Below are positions 16,650 through 25,484 of a DNA stretch of 64,000 bases, piece after piece. The notes beneath the pieces are model-generated. The model worked only from the letters and a program-made list of their open reading frames with translations, had not been told where the DNA came from and did not search any database. This DNA is from Desulfovibrio sp. UIB00. GTDB lineage: Bacteria > Desulfobacterota > Desulfovibrionia > Desulfovibrionales > Desulfovibrionaceae. The stretch covers positions 181,556-245,555 of the forward strand of contig NZ_JAETXJ010000003.1 in the NCBI RefSeq assembly GCF_022508225.1. The letters are read 5' to 3'. Within the stretch, counting starts at the first letter, position 1, and each line of letters begins with the position of its first letter. The position numbers and the translations under genes are program-made.

Positions 16650-19015
16650 GCCTGTTTTCCTTGCACCCGGCAGAGTCTGGGCAAAAACCACAAGGCCACA
16701 GGAACCTCCACAATCAATCCCCAGAAAATAACTTCACCCATAGCTTTAAGGGCCGGGTGTTGCGCAAGGGCCAACAGCCCCATGCCTGTAAACGTGGTGA
16801 GCGAAGACACCACAACAGCACGTTCCACACCCATTTTCACCCCGCTGACAAGATCGTGCGTGACCACAATACCGTGATCTGCCGCAAGGCCAAGCACCAG
16901 CGGCATTGCCGCCATGCCCGCCAATGTCAGGGGGTGGCTGGTGATGGACATCCACGCAAGTATACAAGCAACGGAACACAACGGTGGCAAAGATGCAAGC
17001 AAGGTTCGCCGCGCATCGCGGAAGTATAAAAACAGAAGCGCCAGGCAGGCCATCCAGGCCAGGGGCACAAGCCGTTTTTCCATGGCAAGCTGCTGCAACA
17101 GCGTTGTTTCAAGCTCGCCGGGGGCCAGCGCAATGGTTTGCGCGGCGAGGGCAGGCTCCAGACGGCTCACATCCGCTTTTTTGTCGGTAAAGAGCAAAAG
17201 CCGAGCTGTGTGGTCATCAGCCTGCGGCGCATGCAAAAAGACGTCTACCATTTCGCCAAGGCCTGCGGCGCGCAGCACTGCAGGGTCAAATTGCGCCACC
17301 GGGCGTTCAAGCAACTGCGCAAAGGGGGCAAAGGCGTTAGCGGTGAATCCATAACGCTGCGCCGCAGAGGTCAAAAGCGCCTGAACACGCGGCCCTTCCG
17401 CCTTTGCAAAGGCTTCCCACCGTTGCACGTTGGCCTGCGCCTGTTCTGGCGAAGGCCACACATCGGTAAGGGTGCCGATATTGTTTTCCGGTTCCAAAAC
17501 ACGCAGGGCCTGCGCTACGGCGCGGCCATTGGCAAGGGCGGCGTCCGATGTCGGGCCTTCAACCACGAGGATGTCGCTGTCGCGCGATCCCCAAATGGAC
17601 TTGAGCTTCTCGCCATCCTGCTGCAATTGCGCCATATCCGCCCCCATGGTGCGGGGCGAAACATCCACGCGCACAAGAGAAAACAAGGCGTAGCACAACA
17701 GCAATAATCCAAAAACACTGGCAAAAACACGCAGGGGCACAGGCTGACGCGGCGCTGTATTTTCCTTGCGCACAGGCAGGGGCGGCGTATTGAACCAGGG
17801 GCACACAGGGAGCACAACAACAGCCAGCGCAAAGCCCGCGCTCAAGGTCAGCAGGGCAAAGAGGGCCAGCTGCCGCACCGCCGGAATGCCCGAAAGCAAC
17901 AATACGGCAAAGCCGGAAGCATTGACCAGATATCCCTGAAACAGGGGCGGCGTGATATGCTCCAGTACACTCTCAGTTGAGTCGCCGCTGCGCAGGGCAA
18001 AATGCATATGCACGGCGTAGTCTTCCGCCACGCCAAGTACGGACGCGCCGAAACCCAGGGCCAACCCGGAGAGTGCTGGCGAGAGCAGGGTCATGCCGCC
18101 CAAGGCAAAGCTGGCGGCAAACGCAGGCACCAGCATAAGCCACAGCGCGCCACGCGAGCGCACCAGCAAGGCGTACACCAGCACAAACCCCAGCATGGAA
18201 AAAAAGACGATATTGGTCACATCGCGCTGGATAACCTGCGAATTGACGGCGCTGTGCCTGTGCCCGCCCACCACAAGGCCCTGCATATCCGGCGCGAGGT
18301 TTTTTTGCATGGCGGCATAAATGGCGTCCATCAACTGAGCGGCGGCGCTGACATCGTGCAGGGAATGGGCTGGTCGCAACACCAGCAACAGGTGTTTACC
18401 GTCCGCGCTTACCGGATAGCCCAACACAGGATCGGGCATGGCTCCGGCATGTTCTGCTGGCAGGCGCGAAAGCACAAATCGGCGCAAACCCAGTGGATCA
18501 GCCCGCAGCCATTCCTGGGCAGGGCCAGCGGCAAGGAGGCTGTTCAGATTGTCGTGAGCCGAGCGCACGGCAACATCAATCTGCGAGGCATCGGCTGCCT
18601 GTTGCAGTTGGCCCAACGTGGCATCATCCATAAAATAGGGCAACAGAGCCATGAGAGCCTGGGCATCGGGCATGCCCACGGCCCCCACCCTTTCAGCCAT
18701 ATCCGGCGGCAGATCGCCCACGATGGCATCGGCAGCGCTTGCAAGCGCATACTTTCCGCCCTGGCGCTCTGTGGTAAGATCAATAAACAGCAGGCCAGAA
18801 GCCGGGGAAACATCCAGGGCTTTGGCCATGCGGCGCACCTGCGGCGCATCATCGGGAAAAAAGGCCAAACTGCTGGAATCTGGCTGTATTCGGGCAGCCA
18901 GCAAGGCAAAAACCGCCCAACAAACAAGAACCAGGCTGAATCCCAGAATCTTGTGCGAGCGTAACCAGCAATGAAGCCTGACAATAAAAGGCTTGCCCAT
19001 AGGCCTACTGACCAC
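16646..19015 (-). CDS. MMPL-family lipid exporter
   Basis: This 789-residue RND-superfamily transporter moves lipids from the inner membrane toward the periplasm. It shows two repeats, each with one helix, a large periplasmic domain, and a block of five to six helices (about 225-400 and 625-780). Conserved stretches include GFGASVLGVAEDYAVH and GLAADHGIVVTHDL, which hold the family Asp residues. The 19015 start is a GTG overlapping the LolA-like gene; an ATG at 19000 is an alternative. It lies between the LolA-like carrier and the lipoprotein gene, as in known aryl-polyene export modules. Confidence 0.9.
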   Translation of the reverse strand: MVSRPMGKPFIVRLHCWLRSHKILGFSLVLVCWAVFALLAARIQPDSSSLAFFPDDAPQVRRMAKALDVSPASGLLFIDLTTERQGGKYALASAADAIVGDLPPDMAERVGAVGMPDAQALMALLPYFMDDATLGQLQQAADASQIDVAVRSAHDNLNSLLAAGPAQEWLRADPLGLRRFVLSRLPAEHAGAMPDPVLGYPVSADGKHLLLVLRPAHSLHDVSAAAQLMDAIYAAMQKNLAPDMQGLVVGGHRHSAVNSQVIQRDVTNIVFFSMLGFVLVYALLVRSRGALWLMLVPAFAASFALGGMTLLSPALSGLALGFGASVLGVAEDYAVHMHFALRSGDSTESVLEHITPPLFQGYLVNASGFAVLLLSGIPAVRQLALFALLTLSAGFALAVVVLPVCPWFNTPPLPVRKENTAPRQPVPLRVFASVFGLLLLCYALFSLVRVDVSPRTMGADMAQLQQDGEKLKSIWGSRDSDILVVEGPTSDAALANGRAVAQALRVLEPENNIGTLTDVWPSPEQAQANVQRWEAFAKAEGPRVQALLTSAAQRYGFTANAFAPFAQLLERPVAQFDPAVLRAAGLGEMVDVFLHAPQADDHTARLLLFTDKKADVSRLEPALAAQTIALAPGELETTLLQQLAMEKRLVPLAWMACLALLFLYFRDARRTLLASLPPLCSVACILAWMSITSHPLTLAGMAAMPLVLGLAADHGIVVTHDLVSGVKMGVERAVVVSSLTTFTGMGLLALAQHPALKAMGEVIFWGLIVEVPVALWFLPRLCRVQGKQA

Positions 19016-19733
19016 CGCTCCCCGCTACCTCAAGCACGGCGCAGGGCGCTGGCAAGGCCTCGTTGACCCGAGTTTGTTTAAAGGCAATACGCACCGTATC
19101 GCCGTTACGTTCCGCAAAGGTCAACTGGCGTACACTTCTGAGATCATCGGCGAAGGTTACTTCAATGCTTGCAAAAAAAGACTGACGAAGGGGATACAGC
19201 AGCAGCATGGGTTTGTCGGCCTGCGGGCGCTCAAGCCTGTAGGTGGCGCGCAGAGCCGCAGGGTCAATGCTGATCCAGTCCAGAACATTCCGGATTATCG
19301 CTGTAATAACAGTGGATTCCCGCTCATTGGCAGGGCGCGTTGCTTCCGGTGAGCCTTCCCACAGAGCGCCCTTTCCATTCTTGTAAATGAAGCCAGAGGC
19401 AAGAGGACGAGTATACGCCCAAAGCAGGCTGTCGGCGGTTTCAAAGCCCTTGTCATCCCTACTGGCGGCACGCGCCGGGGCATTGGCAGCATTGGCGCCA
19501 CGGCGCAGGCAAAAATAGCCTTGCGAGGTCATGGGGCGGGCCAAAACGGCCATGGATTTTTCCTGCACAAAATCAGCGCTCAGGCTGGCAATGCCAGCAC
19601 TTTGCTTTGCGGCAGCATCCAGCAGAGCCTCGGCGCTTGCAAGCGGCTGCTCCTGCGCAACCGCAAAAGTGGACAGCACGGTAAAAGCCATAATAAACCC
19701 AGCCAAGAGCAACAGACCCACAGATGAACGCAT
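19005..19733 (-). CDS. LolA-like periplasmic lipid carrier
   Basis: The product has 242 residues, a signal peptide (MRSSVGLLLLAGFIMAF, cleavage likely after AVA near residue 26), and a LolA-type beta-sheet fold. IASLSADFVQEKSMAVLARP matches the usual start of the fold, and a SLLWAYTRPLASGFIYKNG stretch follows. It probably ferries the polyene lipid across the periplasm between the exporter and the outer membrane. The start codon overlaps the upstream stop (TGATG). It is distinct from the housekeeping LolA that carries lipoproteins. Confidence 0.88.
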   Translation of the reverse strand: MRSSVGLLLLAGFIMAFTVLSTFAVAQEQPLASAEALLDAAAKQSAGIASLSADFVQEKSMAVLARPMTSQGYFCLRRGANAANAPARAASRDDKGFETADSLLWAYTRPLASGFIYKNGKGALWEGSPEATRPANERESTVITAIIRNVLDWISIDPAALRATYRLERPQADKPMLLLYPLRQSFFASIEVTFADDLRSVRQLTFAERNGDTVRIAFKQTRVNEALPAPCAVLEVAGSGGQ

Positions 19734-20182
19734 CAGGCCGTTTCCTCCGGCATAAATATCTTGAACTGCCCGGTGGCCAGCAGCTGTCCCTCTGCATGCA
19801 CCTCGCCGTCAACAACCGCAATTTCGCCAAGTCTGGCTGAGACGCGCACTAGAACCTCCAGGCACTGCCCCACATGCGCGTCGGCATGCACGGTCACATC
19901 GCGCAGGGCGGCAAGGTAGCCCCAGCCCGCGCAGGCTTCACCTGCAGCAAGCAGGCTTGCCCCGGCCCCGGCGGCAAAGCACTGCGCCATGATTTCCGCA
20001 TAGGCCACGCGCTCAAGTTTACCGTCAGGCCGCAGAAAGGGATTATCATCCCGCACTGCCGCCGTTGCCCGCGCTTCTTCGGAGCTAAAGCTTTCAAGCC
20101 CGCTCAGAAGAAGCATGGGGGCACGGTGCGGCACAAAGGCCGTAAGGGACTGCTGCAAATCAGTATTCACTGCTCGCCACAT
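19733..20182 (-). CDS. ApeP-like hotdog dehydratase
   Basis: This 149-residue protein resembles 3-hydroxyacyl-ACP dehydratases of the ApeP type. It begins near FVPHRAPMLLLSGLESFS, contains DDNPFLRPDGKLERVAYAE, and carries the helix motif AEIMAQCFAAGAGA with the expected acidic residue. The open frame extends to 20536, but that extension overlaps a clear lipoprotein gene in another frame. The start is therefore near the ATG at 20182 or the GTG at 20170. It likely works with the second, ApeI-like dehydratase to form the double bonds. Confidence 0.8.
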   Translation of the reverse strand: MWRAVNTDLQQSLTAFVPHRAPMLLLSGLESFSSEEARATAAVRDDNPFLRPDGKLERVAYAEIMAQCFAAGAGASLLAAGEACAGWGYLAALRDVTVHADAHVGQCLEVLVRVSARLGEIAVVDGEVHAEGQLLATGQFKIFMPEETA

Positions 20183-20576
20183 TCCGGCGGATGCTTTGGT
20201 CAAGAATGCCGACCCACTTGTTGTAATTGGGGTGGATAACAGCGCTGCCATCGCTCTTGGCCTTGTATTCCATGTTGGTGCTGGCCTTGTAGTTGATGCT
20301 GTAATGTGTGGCCGTATATGGGATGGAAACCACCACAGTGTGCTTGTTGCGCACCATGATTGTGGCTTCAATAGTGTTGGAAGAAGGTTCAGAAACGCGC
20401 CAGCCTGTATCAGCGCAGGCTTTGACGATGGCATCGTGCATCTTTTTTTCAGAGATATTCTTGCTGGCTTCAGCCGAGGGGAAGTCATAGGCAAAGGTGC
20501 CCACAGGCTGGCCAAAACGGCAGCCAATGGCCGCAAGAGTCATCACCAGCACCGTAAGCAAAAGATATTTTTTCAT
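20160..20576 (-). CDS. Small lipoprotein of the polyene cluster
   Basis: The 138-residue product begins MKKYLLLTVLVMTLAAIGC, a clean lipoprotein signal with Cys19. The mature part is alpha/beta, with SEKKMHDAIVKACADTGWR followed by three or four predicted beta strands. The frame is open to 20684, but the ATG at 20576 has GGAG at the right distance and lies five bases after the acyltransferase stop. It overlaps the dehydratase gene by about 20 bases. Function is unknown; by context it may help deliver or anchor the product. Confidence 0.75.
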   Translation of the reverse strand: MKKYLLLTVLVMTLAAIGCRFGQPVGTFAYDFPSAEASKNISEKKMHDAIVKACADTGWRVSEPSSNTIEATIMVRNKHTVVVSIPYTATHYSINYKASTNMEYKAKSDGSAVIHPNYNKWVGILDQSIRRNVASSEY

Positions 20577-20581
20577 TACAG

Positions 20582-21346
20582 TTACTCTCCTGTCGCACAT
20601 GTTAGATGTTTTACATAAAGATTTCTGACATGCCGCATCATGGCGCGATGCGGTAAAAGTTCTCCGGCAAAGGCTTGCGGCCATACAGGATCAAGAAACT
20701 CCATATGGATGGTAGCAGGATGAAAGCCCTTGGCGCCAGGAGGAAACACCTGGAAGCTGTTGTGGATCAACAAGGGGAGCACAGGGCGACCAGCCTTTAC
20801 AGCAACGTGGAAAGCGCCGGCCCTGAACTTGCCCAGAGCACCAGTGCGGGTACGGCTGCCCTCGGGAAAAATCGCCAGAGTAACCCCATCACGCAGACGT
20901 TCAAGGCACAAAGCCTCGACCTGTTCTGCGGGCAGACTCTCCGCATCAATGTATTCCGCGCTGCGCATGGTTGGCGCAAAGAAAAAAAGCAAGCGAAAGG
21001 GCCAGCTTTTGGTTATCAGGCACACATTGGCCTGATCCTGCGCCGCGAGCAGGTAAATATCCAAAAAAGACTGATGGTTGCACACAACAACCGACCCAGG
21101 ATACTCCACTGCCATATGTGCGTTGCGAATACGCACCGGCAGCCAGGGCCGCAAAAAAAACAGCGTAGAGCGGCCATAAAGCCAGATGTACCGCCGATTG
21201 ACCGCGCACATGACACCGGGAAAAACCTTGTGTAACGCGGCAATGCACAGTGTTAAAGGCAAAATAATAATTGTCCAGCAAACAAAAATTGCACTTATGG
21301 CAATGTTTGACACAATATTACTGTTCCGCCTTGACGGTTCCTTCAT
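20582..21346 (-). CDS. PlsC-like 1-acyl-glycerol-3-phosphate acyltransferase
   Basis: This inner-membrane acyltransferase has about 254 residues. A hydrophobic N-terminal segment (NIAISAIFVCWTIIILPLTL) is followed by the catalytic NHQSFLD and the acceptor-binding FPEGSRTRTGALGKFRAGAF. It would transfer an acyl chain, perhaps the polyene, to a glycerol or glycolipid acceptor. Two starts are possible: ATG at 21346, inside the carrier-protein gene, or GTG at 21313, just after that gene's stop and behind GGCGGA. It is the second acyltransferase of the operon and unlike the LpxL-type one. Confidence 0.87.
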   Translation of the reverse strand: MKEPSRRNSNIVSNIAISAIFVCWTIIILPLTLCIAALHKVFPGVMCAVNRRYIWLYGRSTLFFLRPWLPVRIRNAHMAVEYPGSVVVCNHQSFLDIYLLAAQDQANVCLITKSWPFRLLFFFAPTMRSAEYIDAESLPAEQVEALCLERLRDGVTLAIFPEGSRTRTGALGKFRAGAFHVAVKAGRPVLPLLIHNSFQVFPPGAKGFHPATIHMEFLDPVWPQAFAGELLPHRAMMRHVRNLYVKHLTCATGE

Positions 21347-21587
21347 CGCGCAAGGCCTCGATGAATGCATAAATGTCCCCAAGTGTCTGAATTTTTACCA
21401 GGGACTCTTTGTTTTGCAATTTGAAGTTGAAGGCCTTTTCCAGCACGATGACCATATCCACGATATCAAGGCTATCAAGCCCGAGGTCTTCCTTGATATG
21501 CGCTGTAGGAACAAGCTGATCCGGGGACAATTCAAATTCTTCACTCAAGGCCGCGTCAATCGTCTCTCTAATTTTATTATCGTTCAT
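21318..21587 (-). CDS. Acyl carrier protein (second)
   Basis: This 89-residue canonical carrier protein has phosphopantetheine site DLGLDSLDIVDMVIVLEKAF near residues 34-53. It differs strongly from the first carrier protein of the operon, so each may serve a separate step, such as starter loading and elongation. It overlaps the upstream ketosynthase gene by four bases (ATGA). Confidence 0.95.
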   Translation of the reverse strand: MNDNKIRETIDAALSEEFELSPDQLVPTAHIKEDLGLDSLDIVDMVIVLEKAFNFKLQNKESLVKIQTLGDIYAFIEALRDEGTVKAEQ

Positions 21588-22825
21588 TCTTTCCCAACAT
21601 TCATTGAATTTTCACGCAAGCTATCAAATATGATAGTGCAATTGCAACCGCCAAGCGCAAAACTGTTTTTTAATACCAAACCGCTTGGTTTATGTAGATG
21701 CTCGTACATATGGTTCAGATTCCCACATCTGGCATCAGGATTACGCAAGCCGCGCGTTGGAAAATAGGTGGAAGACTGCAACATATCTATACACAAAATA
21801 CTTTCCAGCGCGCCGCTGGCCGCCATGGTGTGCCCCAGGTGCCCCTTGAAACTGCTGACAGGTGTTGTTGAGCCAAAAACGTCTTCAATGGCCTGTCCTT
21901 CCGCAATATCACCGAATTCTGTAGCGGTGGCGTGGGCGTTAACATAGGCAACATCCTGCGGTTGCACGCCTGCATCTTCCAACGTTCTGCGCATGCAATC
22001 GGCAATGGCTGCCGCGTCGGGCTGAGCGATGCTGCCGGGTGATGAAGATATGGCTGCGCCGCGTATTTCCGCCAGTACAGGCGCATTGCGGGCCTGAGCA
22101 CTTTCCAGACTCTCCAGCAGCAGGATGCCCGCACCTTCGCCGCAAACAATGCCTGTGCGCTCCGCATCAAAGGGGCGCGAGGCGCAATCCGGGTCTTCTG
22201 TGTGGGATGCCGCGCCAAGGCGGTCAAAGGTGGCGGAGGTCAAAAGGTGGAATTCATCCGCGCCGCCGCAGAGCATCATTTCTTCCCGCCCTGCGGCGAT
22301 AGCCTCAAACCCCAGACACAGGCTCATGAGGCCAGAGGCGCAGGCGGCGGCAGGCGCAAGCGTGCGGCCGGCGCAGCCGCAGGCCAGAGCCACATTGGCG
22401 GCGACCGTGTGGCTCATGACCTTGAAAAATACTGTACTGCGCATGCTCTCCACGCTGTGCTCGCGCAGAAACATTTCAAAAAATTCATGCAGCATGGTGG
22501 GGCTGCCCACAGTTGAGCCAACCGCCACGCCCATGCGCTGCTCGGGCCGCTTGCCCAAGCCGGCATTGGCCAAAGCCTCCCAGGCAGCGAGGCAGGCAAA
22601 AATGGACATGGGCGACATAGAACGCCGCAATTCCCTGGGAATGCGCTTTTCCTGCAATGGAGGCACCAGCCCGGCTACCCGGCATGACAGACCTTCAAGT
22701 TTATAGGCTGGCAATGGGGACAACGCGCAACGGTTATCACGCACACCTTCGTACATGGCTGCCACGCCCTCACCGAATGGCGAAACCGCGCCCATGCCGG
22801 TTACGACTACTCGCTTTCCGCGCAT
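21584..22825 (-). CDS. Beta-ketoacyl-ACP synthase (ketosynthase II of the cluster)
   Basis: This 413-residue FabF-like condensing enzyme has the full triad: Cys in PAAACASGLMSL, His in NAHATATEFGDIAEG, and His in FKGHLGHTMAASGALES. The last residues, FALGGCNCTIIFDSL, close the fold. The start overlaps the flavoenzyme gene by 19 bases. Three active ketosynthases in one operon indicate separate starter and elongation reactions. Which one primes the chain cannot be told from sequence. Confidence 0.92.
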   Translation of the reverse strand: MRGKRVVVTGMGAVSPFGEGVAAMYEGVRDNRCALSPLPAYKLEGLSCRVAGLVPPLQEKRIPRELRRSMSPMSIFACLAAWEALANAGLGKRPEQRMGVAVGSTVGSPTMLHEFFEMFLREHSVESMRSTVFFKVMSHTVAANVALACGCAGRTLAPAAACASGLMSLCLGFEAIAAGREEMMLCGGADEFHLLTSATFDRLGAASHTEDPDCASRPFDAERTGIVCGEGAGILLLESLESAQARNAPVLAEIRGAAISSSPGSIAQPDAAAIADCMRRTLEDAGVQPQDVAYVNAHATATEFGDIAEGQAIEDVFGSTTPVSSFKGHLGHTMAASGALESILCIDMLQSSTYFPTRGLRNPDARCGNLNHMYEHLHKPSGLVLKNSFALGGCNCTIIFDSLRENSMNVGKE

Positions 22826-24264
22826 TCCCTGAACTCCTTGAGAACGTTATCGTGACCGAAGGAAAAGCCCACAGCCAGGGCAGCGCTGACCATGCCGCCC
22901 AGCACACCGGGCAGCAGGATGTTCTGCCCGGCCAGAAACAGCCCCGGCAGGCGTGTGACAGGCAGCATGGGCATGGCGCCAAGGTAGTGCTGCACGCCAT
23001 AAAGGCTGCCCGTTGCGCCGTAGACCCAATGCCGCATGGTCAGCGGGCTTGCTGCATCCAGGATGCGCCAGCGCCCTGCCAGTTCCGGCAGACGCTGTTC
23101 AATGTAGGCCTGCAATCGGGCAGTGGCCTCACGTTTCCACGCCGCATAGCTTTGGGGGCGCGGATGCGGGTCGCCGTTGGGCAAATCCTTGTCATCCATG
23201 AGCGCCACGGCCATTACAGCCTTTCTGCCATCCGGCTGCGGCCTGTCGCAAAAAAGGTATACGCTGGGGTGTGCGCTTTCCACACCCTGAAACAGTTCTT
23301 CCGCAGATGGTTCCGGCAGCAGATAAATGCTTTCGTTTTCATTCAGGCAGTCGCGTGTTTCTGCAAACAGCAGCATGGCGGAACGTGTTTCCGGCAGCTC
23401 ATTTATGCGGTGCAGGTAGGCCGGACGCATGAGGCCCTTGGGGATCAGCCCCTCAAGCTGCGAAGGATGCCCGGTAAAGAAACAACGCTCGCAGGCAAGG
23501 CGGGAACCGTCACCTAACACCACGCCGCGCACGCCCTCGCTCTTGTCGGCCTCAATGCCCACAACAGCAGCGTTGCAACGCACAGTGACCCCAAGCTCGC
23601 CAAGGCTCGCAAGAAGCGCCTCAACCAGAGCCAGCCCGCCGCCATGCCACGAACCGCTGGACTGAAAATACGGCCCTGCCACAAGGGAATATTCTTCAAG
23701 CGAGGATTCTTCGGGCCGCACGCCGTACAAAAGGCACCGGGTGCCGAGCATGGCCCGCAAGTGGGGAGGAAAGCCCGCAGATTGAGCGTAATCGGACACG
23801 CTGCCCGCGCTGTGAAGCGCAAAAGACGGTTCTGACCGCACAGCAGGATTCAGGTAGGGGGAGTGCTCCAGCTCCGCATCCATGCGGTGCAGAAAAGCCT
23901 CCATGGCTGGCCCTGCGCCGGGGAATTGCCGTTCAACTGCTTCTGTTACCGCCGCTTGCCCTGCCGGGAGCTGAAAGGCCTTGCCATCGGCAAAGTGGAA
24001 GACCTCCGTGCGGCTGGTCGTGATCTGCCGCAAATGCTTTTCTACACCCAGTGCCCGCAGCCAGCGGCGCAAAACACCCCCGGCATGCAGGCCACCGCCA
24101 CAGTGAAAGCCAGTATCAAAATACAGGCCATCACGCCAGAAACCACGCAGCAATGGGGCAATGCGCGCGCCCGCTTCCACTACGGCAACGTCGTGGCCCT
24201 GCCGCGCCAGCAGCAAGGCGGCAGTCAGGCCGGTAATGCCGCTGCCCACGACCACACAGCGCAT
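22807..24264 (-). CDS. FAD-dependent oxidoreductase, phytoene-desaturase/isomerase-like
   Basis: The product has 485 residues and an N-terminal dinucleotide-binding loop (VVVGSGITGLTAALLLARQG). The next region, FWRDGLYFDTGFHCGGGLH, is typical of carotenoid desaturases, isomerases and retinol saturases. A C-terminal FAD contact, GLFLAGQNILLPGVLGG, is clear. It could reduce, desaturate or isomerise double bonds of the polyene. Such an enzyme is not among the core genes of the well-studied aryl-polyene operons as I recall them. It sits between two ketosynthase genes and overlaps both neighbours, so it belongs to the pathway. Confidence 0.82.
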   Translation of the reverse strand: MRCVVVGSGITGLTAALLLARQGHDVAVVEAGARIAPLLRGFWRDGLYFDTGFHCGGGLHAGGVLRRWLRALGVEKHLRQITTSRTEVFHFADGKAFQLPAGQAAVTEAVERQFPGAGPAMEAFLHRMDAELEHSPYLNPAVRSEPSFALHSAGSVSDYAQSAGFPPHLRAMLGTRCLLYGVRPEESSLEEYSLVAGPYFQSSGSWHGGGLALVEALLASLGELGVTVRCNAAVVGIEADKSEGVRGVVLGDGSRLACERCFFTGHPSQLEGLIPKGLMRPAYLHRINELPETRSAMLLFAETRDCLNENESIYLLPEPSAEELFQGVESAHPSVYLFCDRPQPDGRKAVMAVALMDDKDLPNGDPHPRPQSYAAWKREATARLQAYIEQRLPELAGRWRILDAASPLTMRHWVYGATGSLYGVQHYLGAMPMLPVTRLPGLFLAGQNILLPGVLGGMVSAALAVGFSFGHDNVLKEFRECAESE

Positions 24265-25478
24265 CAGCCGAGCCTCAAAGCGATACTGGCATTGCTGCCG
24301 CCAAAGCCCGCGGCATTATTCAGCACGACTCGCGGGGGTTGCTCCAGCCTGCGGACAAGTACAGGGATGCCAGCGGTATCGTCGTCCGGCCCTTCATAAT
24401 TTATGGTAGCAGCCGTAAAGCCCGCCTGCGCCATAATGACGGCATAGGCCACCTGCGATGCGCCAGACATCCACAGTTCATGCCCGGTGAGGCTTTTCAG
24501 CGCCATGACATCGGGGCAGTCAGCGCCGAAAACGGCACGCAGATTGGCTGCCTCCGCCGCATCGCCCTGAGGGGTGGATGTGGCATGCGCGTTGACAATA
24601 TCCACATCGGCAGCACTCAGCCCGCTTTCCGCCAGAGCCATACGCATGGCGCGCGCAAGCCCTGTGCGGCTGGGAACGGAAAGGGTCTCTCCATCCGCGC
24701 TGCAACCAAAGCCAAGCACTTCTGCCAGAATGCAGGCATTGCGCTTGCGGGCCGTATCGTAATCTTCCAGCAGCAGGGCCGCAGCGCCGCCGCTTGGCAC
24801 CAGCCCGTCCCTGCCCTTGTCAAAGGGGCGGGAGGCCGACTCCGCAGGGATGCGCACAGAAAAAGCCCCCAGGCCGTCAAAGGAGCAGACAGACGGCCAG
24901 TTCATCTCTTGCGCAGCGCCGCAGACCACGCGGTCAAGCCGCCCAAGGCGGATCTGGTCTGTTGCCTGGCCGATGGCATATGCTCCGCTGGCGCAGGCGG
25001 CGCTTACCGTCCAGCTTGGGCCGGTATTGCCAAGCAGTACATTGAGATTCATGGTGATGGTGGAATTCATGCAGCGGAAAACATGGCCGCTGCCCATGCC
25101 GGAAGTGCAGCCAGCCTCCTGAAGCGCAGCCTGCTGGTCAACTACAGACTGCACTGTGGAATCATTGCCAAAAACAAGGCCGCACCTGTCCGAGCGCAGG
25201 TCTTCGGGTGCAAGCCCGGCCTGCTCCAGGGCATCCAGGGTTGCCGCATGCGCCTGAATGGCAAAATCCGACATGCTTTTGCGCTGCTTTCTGTTAAGAT
25301 GGCGCGCGCAATCAAAACCGTCTATGCGCCCGGTAAGTGGGCTGCGAAACCCATACTCCAGCCGTTGCGGGTCGGCAACTATGCCGGAAATTCCATTATA
25401 CAGGGCGCTGGCGATCTGCTCGCGGCTAATGCCCAGAACAGATACAAGCCCCACGCCAGTTATGACAACTCGCCGCAT
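24264..25478 (-). CDS. Beta-ketoacyl-ACP synthase (ketosynthase III of the cluster)
   Basis: This 404-residue FabF-like condensing enzyme has the Cys-His-His triad in VSAACASGAYAIGQ, NAHATSTPQGDAAEA and LKSLTGHELWMSGAS. It begins MRRVVITGVGLVSVLG and ends in FGGSNASIALRLG. It follows the ketoreductase gene by six bases and overlaps the flavoenzyme gene by one base. In known aryl-polyene operons the ketosynthase next to the ketoreductase is often the initiating one; that role here is inference. Confidence 0.92.
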   Translation of the reverse strand: MRRVVITGVGLVSVLGISREQIASALYNGISGIVADPQRLEYGFRSPLTGRIDGFDCARHLNRKQRKSMSDFAIQAHAATLDALEQAGLAPEDLRSDRCGLVFGNDSTVQSVVDQQAALQEAGCTSGMGSGHVFRCMNSTITMNLNVLLGNTGPSWTVSAACASGAYAIGQATDQIRLGRLDRVVCGAAQEMNWPSVCSFDGLGAFSVRIPAESASRPFDKGRDGLVPSGGAAALLLEDYDTARKRNACILAEVLGFGCSADGETLSVPSRTGLARAMRMALAESGLSAADVDIVNAHATSTPQGDAAEAANLRAVFGADCPDVMALKSLTGHELWMSGASQVAYAVIMAQAGFTAATINYEGPDDDTAGIPVLVRRLEQPPRVVLNNAAGFGGSNASIALRLG

Positions 25479-25484
25479 CGGGCC

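Noticed and set aside
20183..20536. N-terminal extension of the ApeP-like dehydratase
   Set aside because: It overlaps the lipoprotein gene in another frame and reads as low-complexity sequence unlike any hotdog protein.
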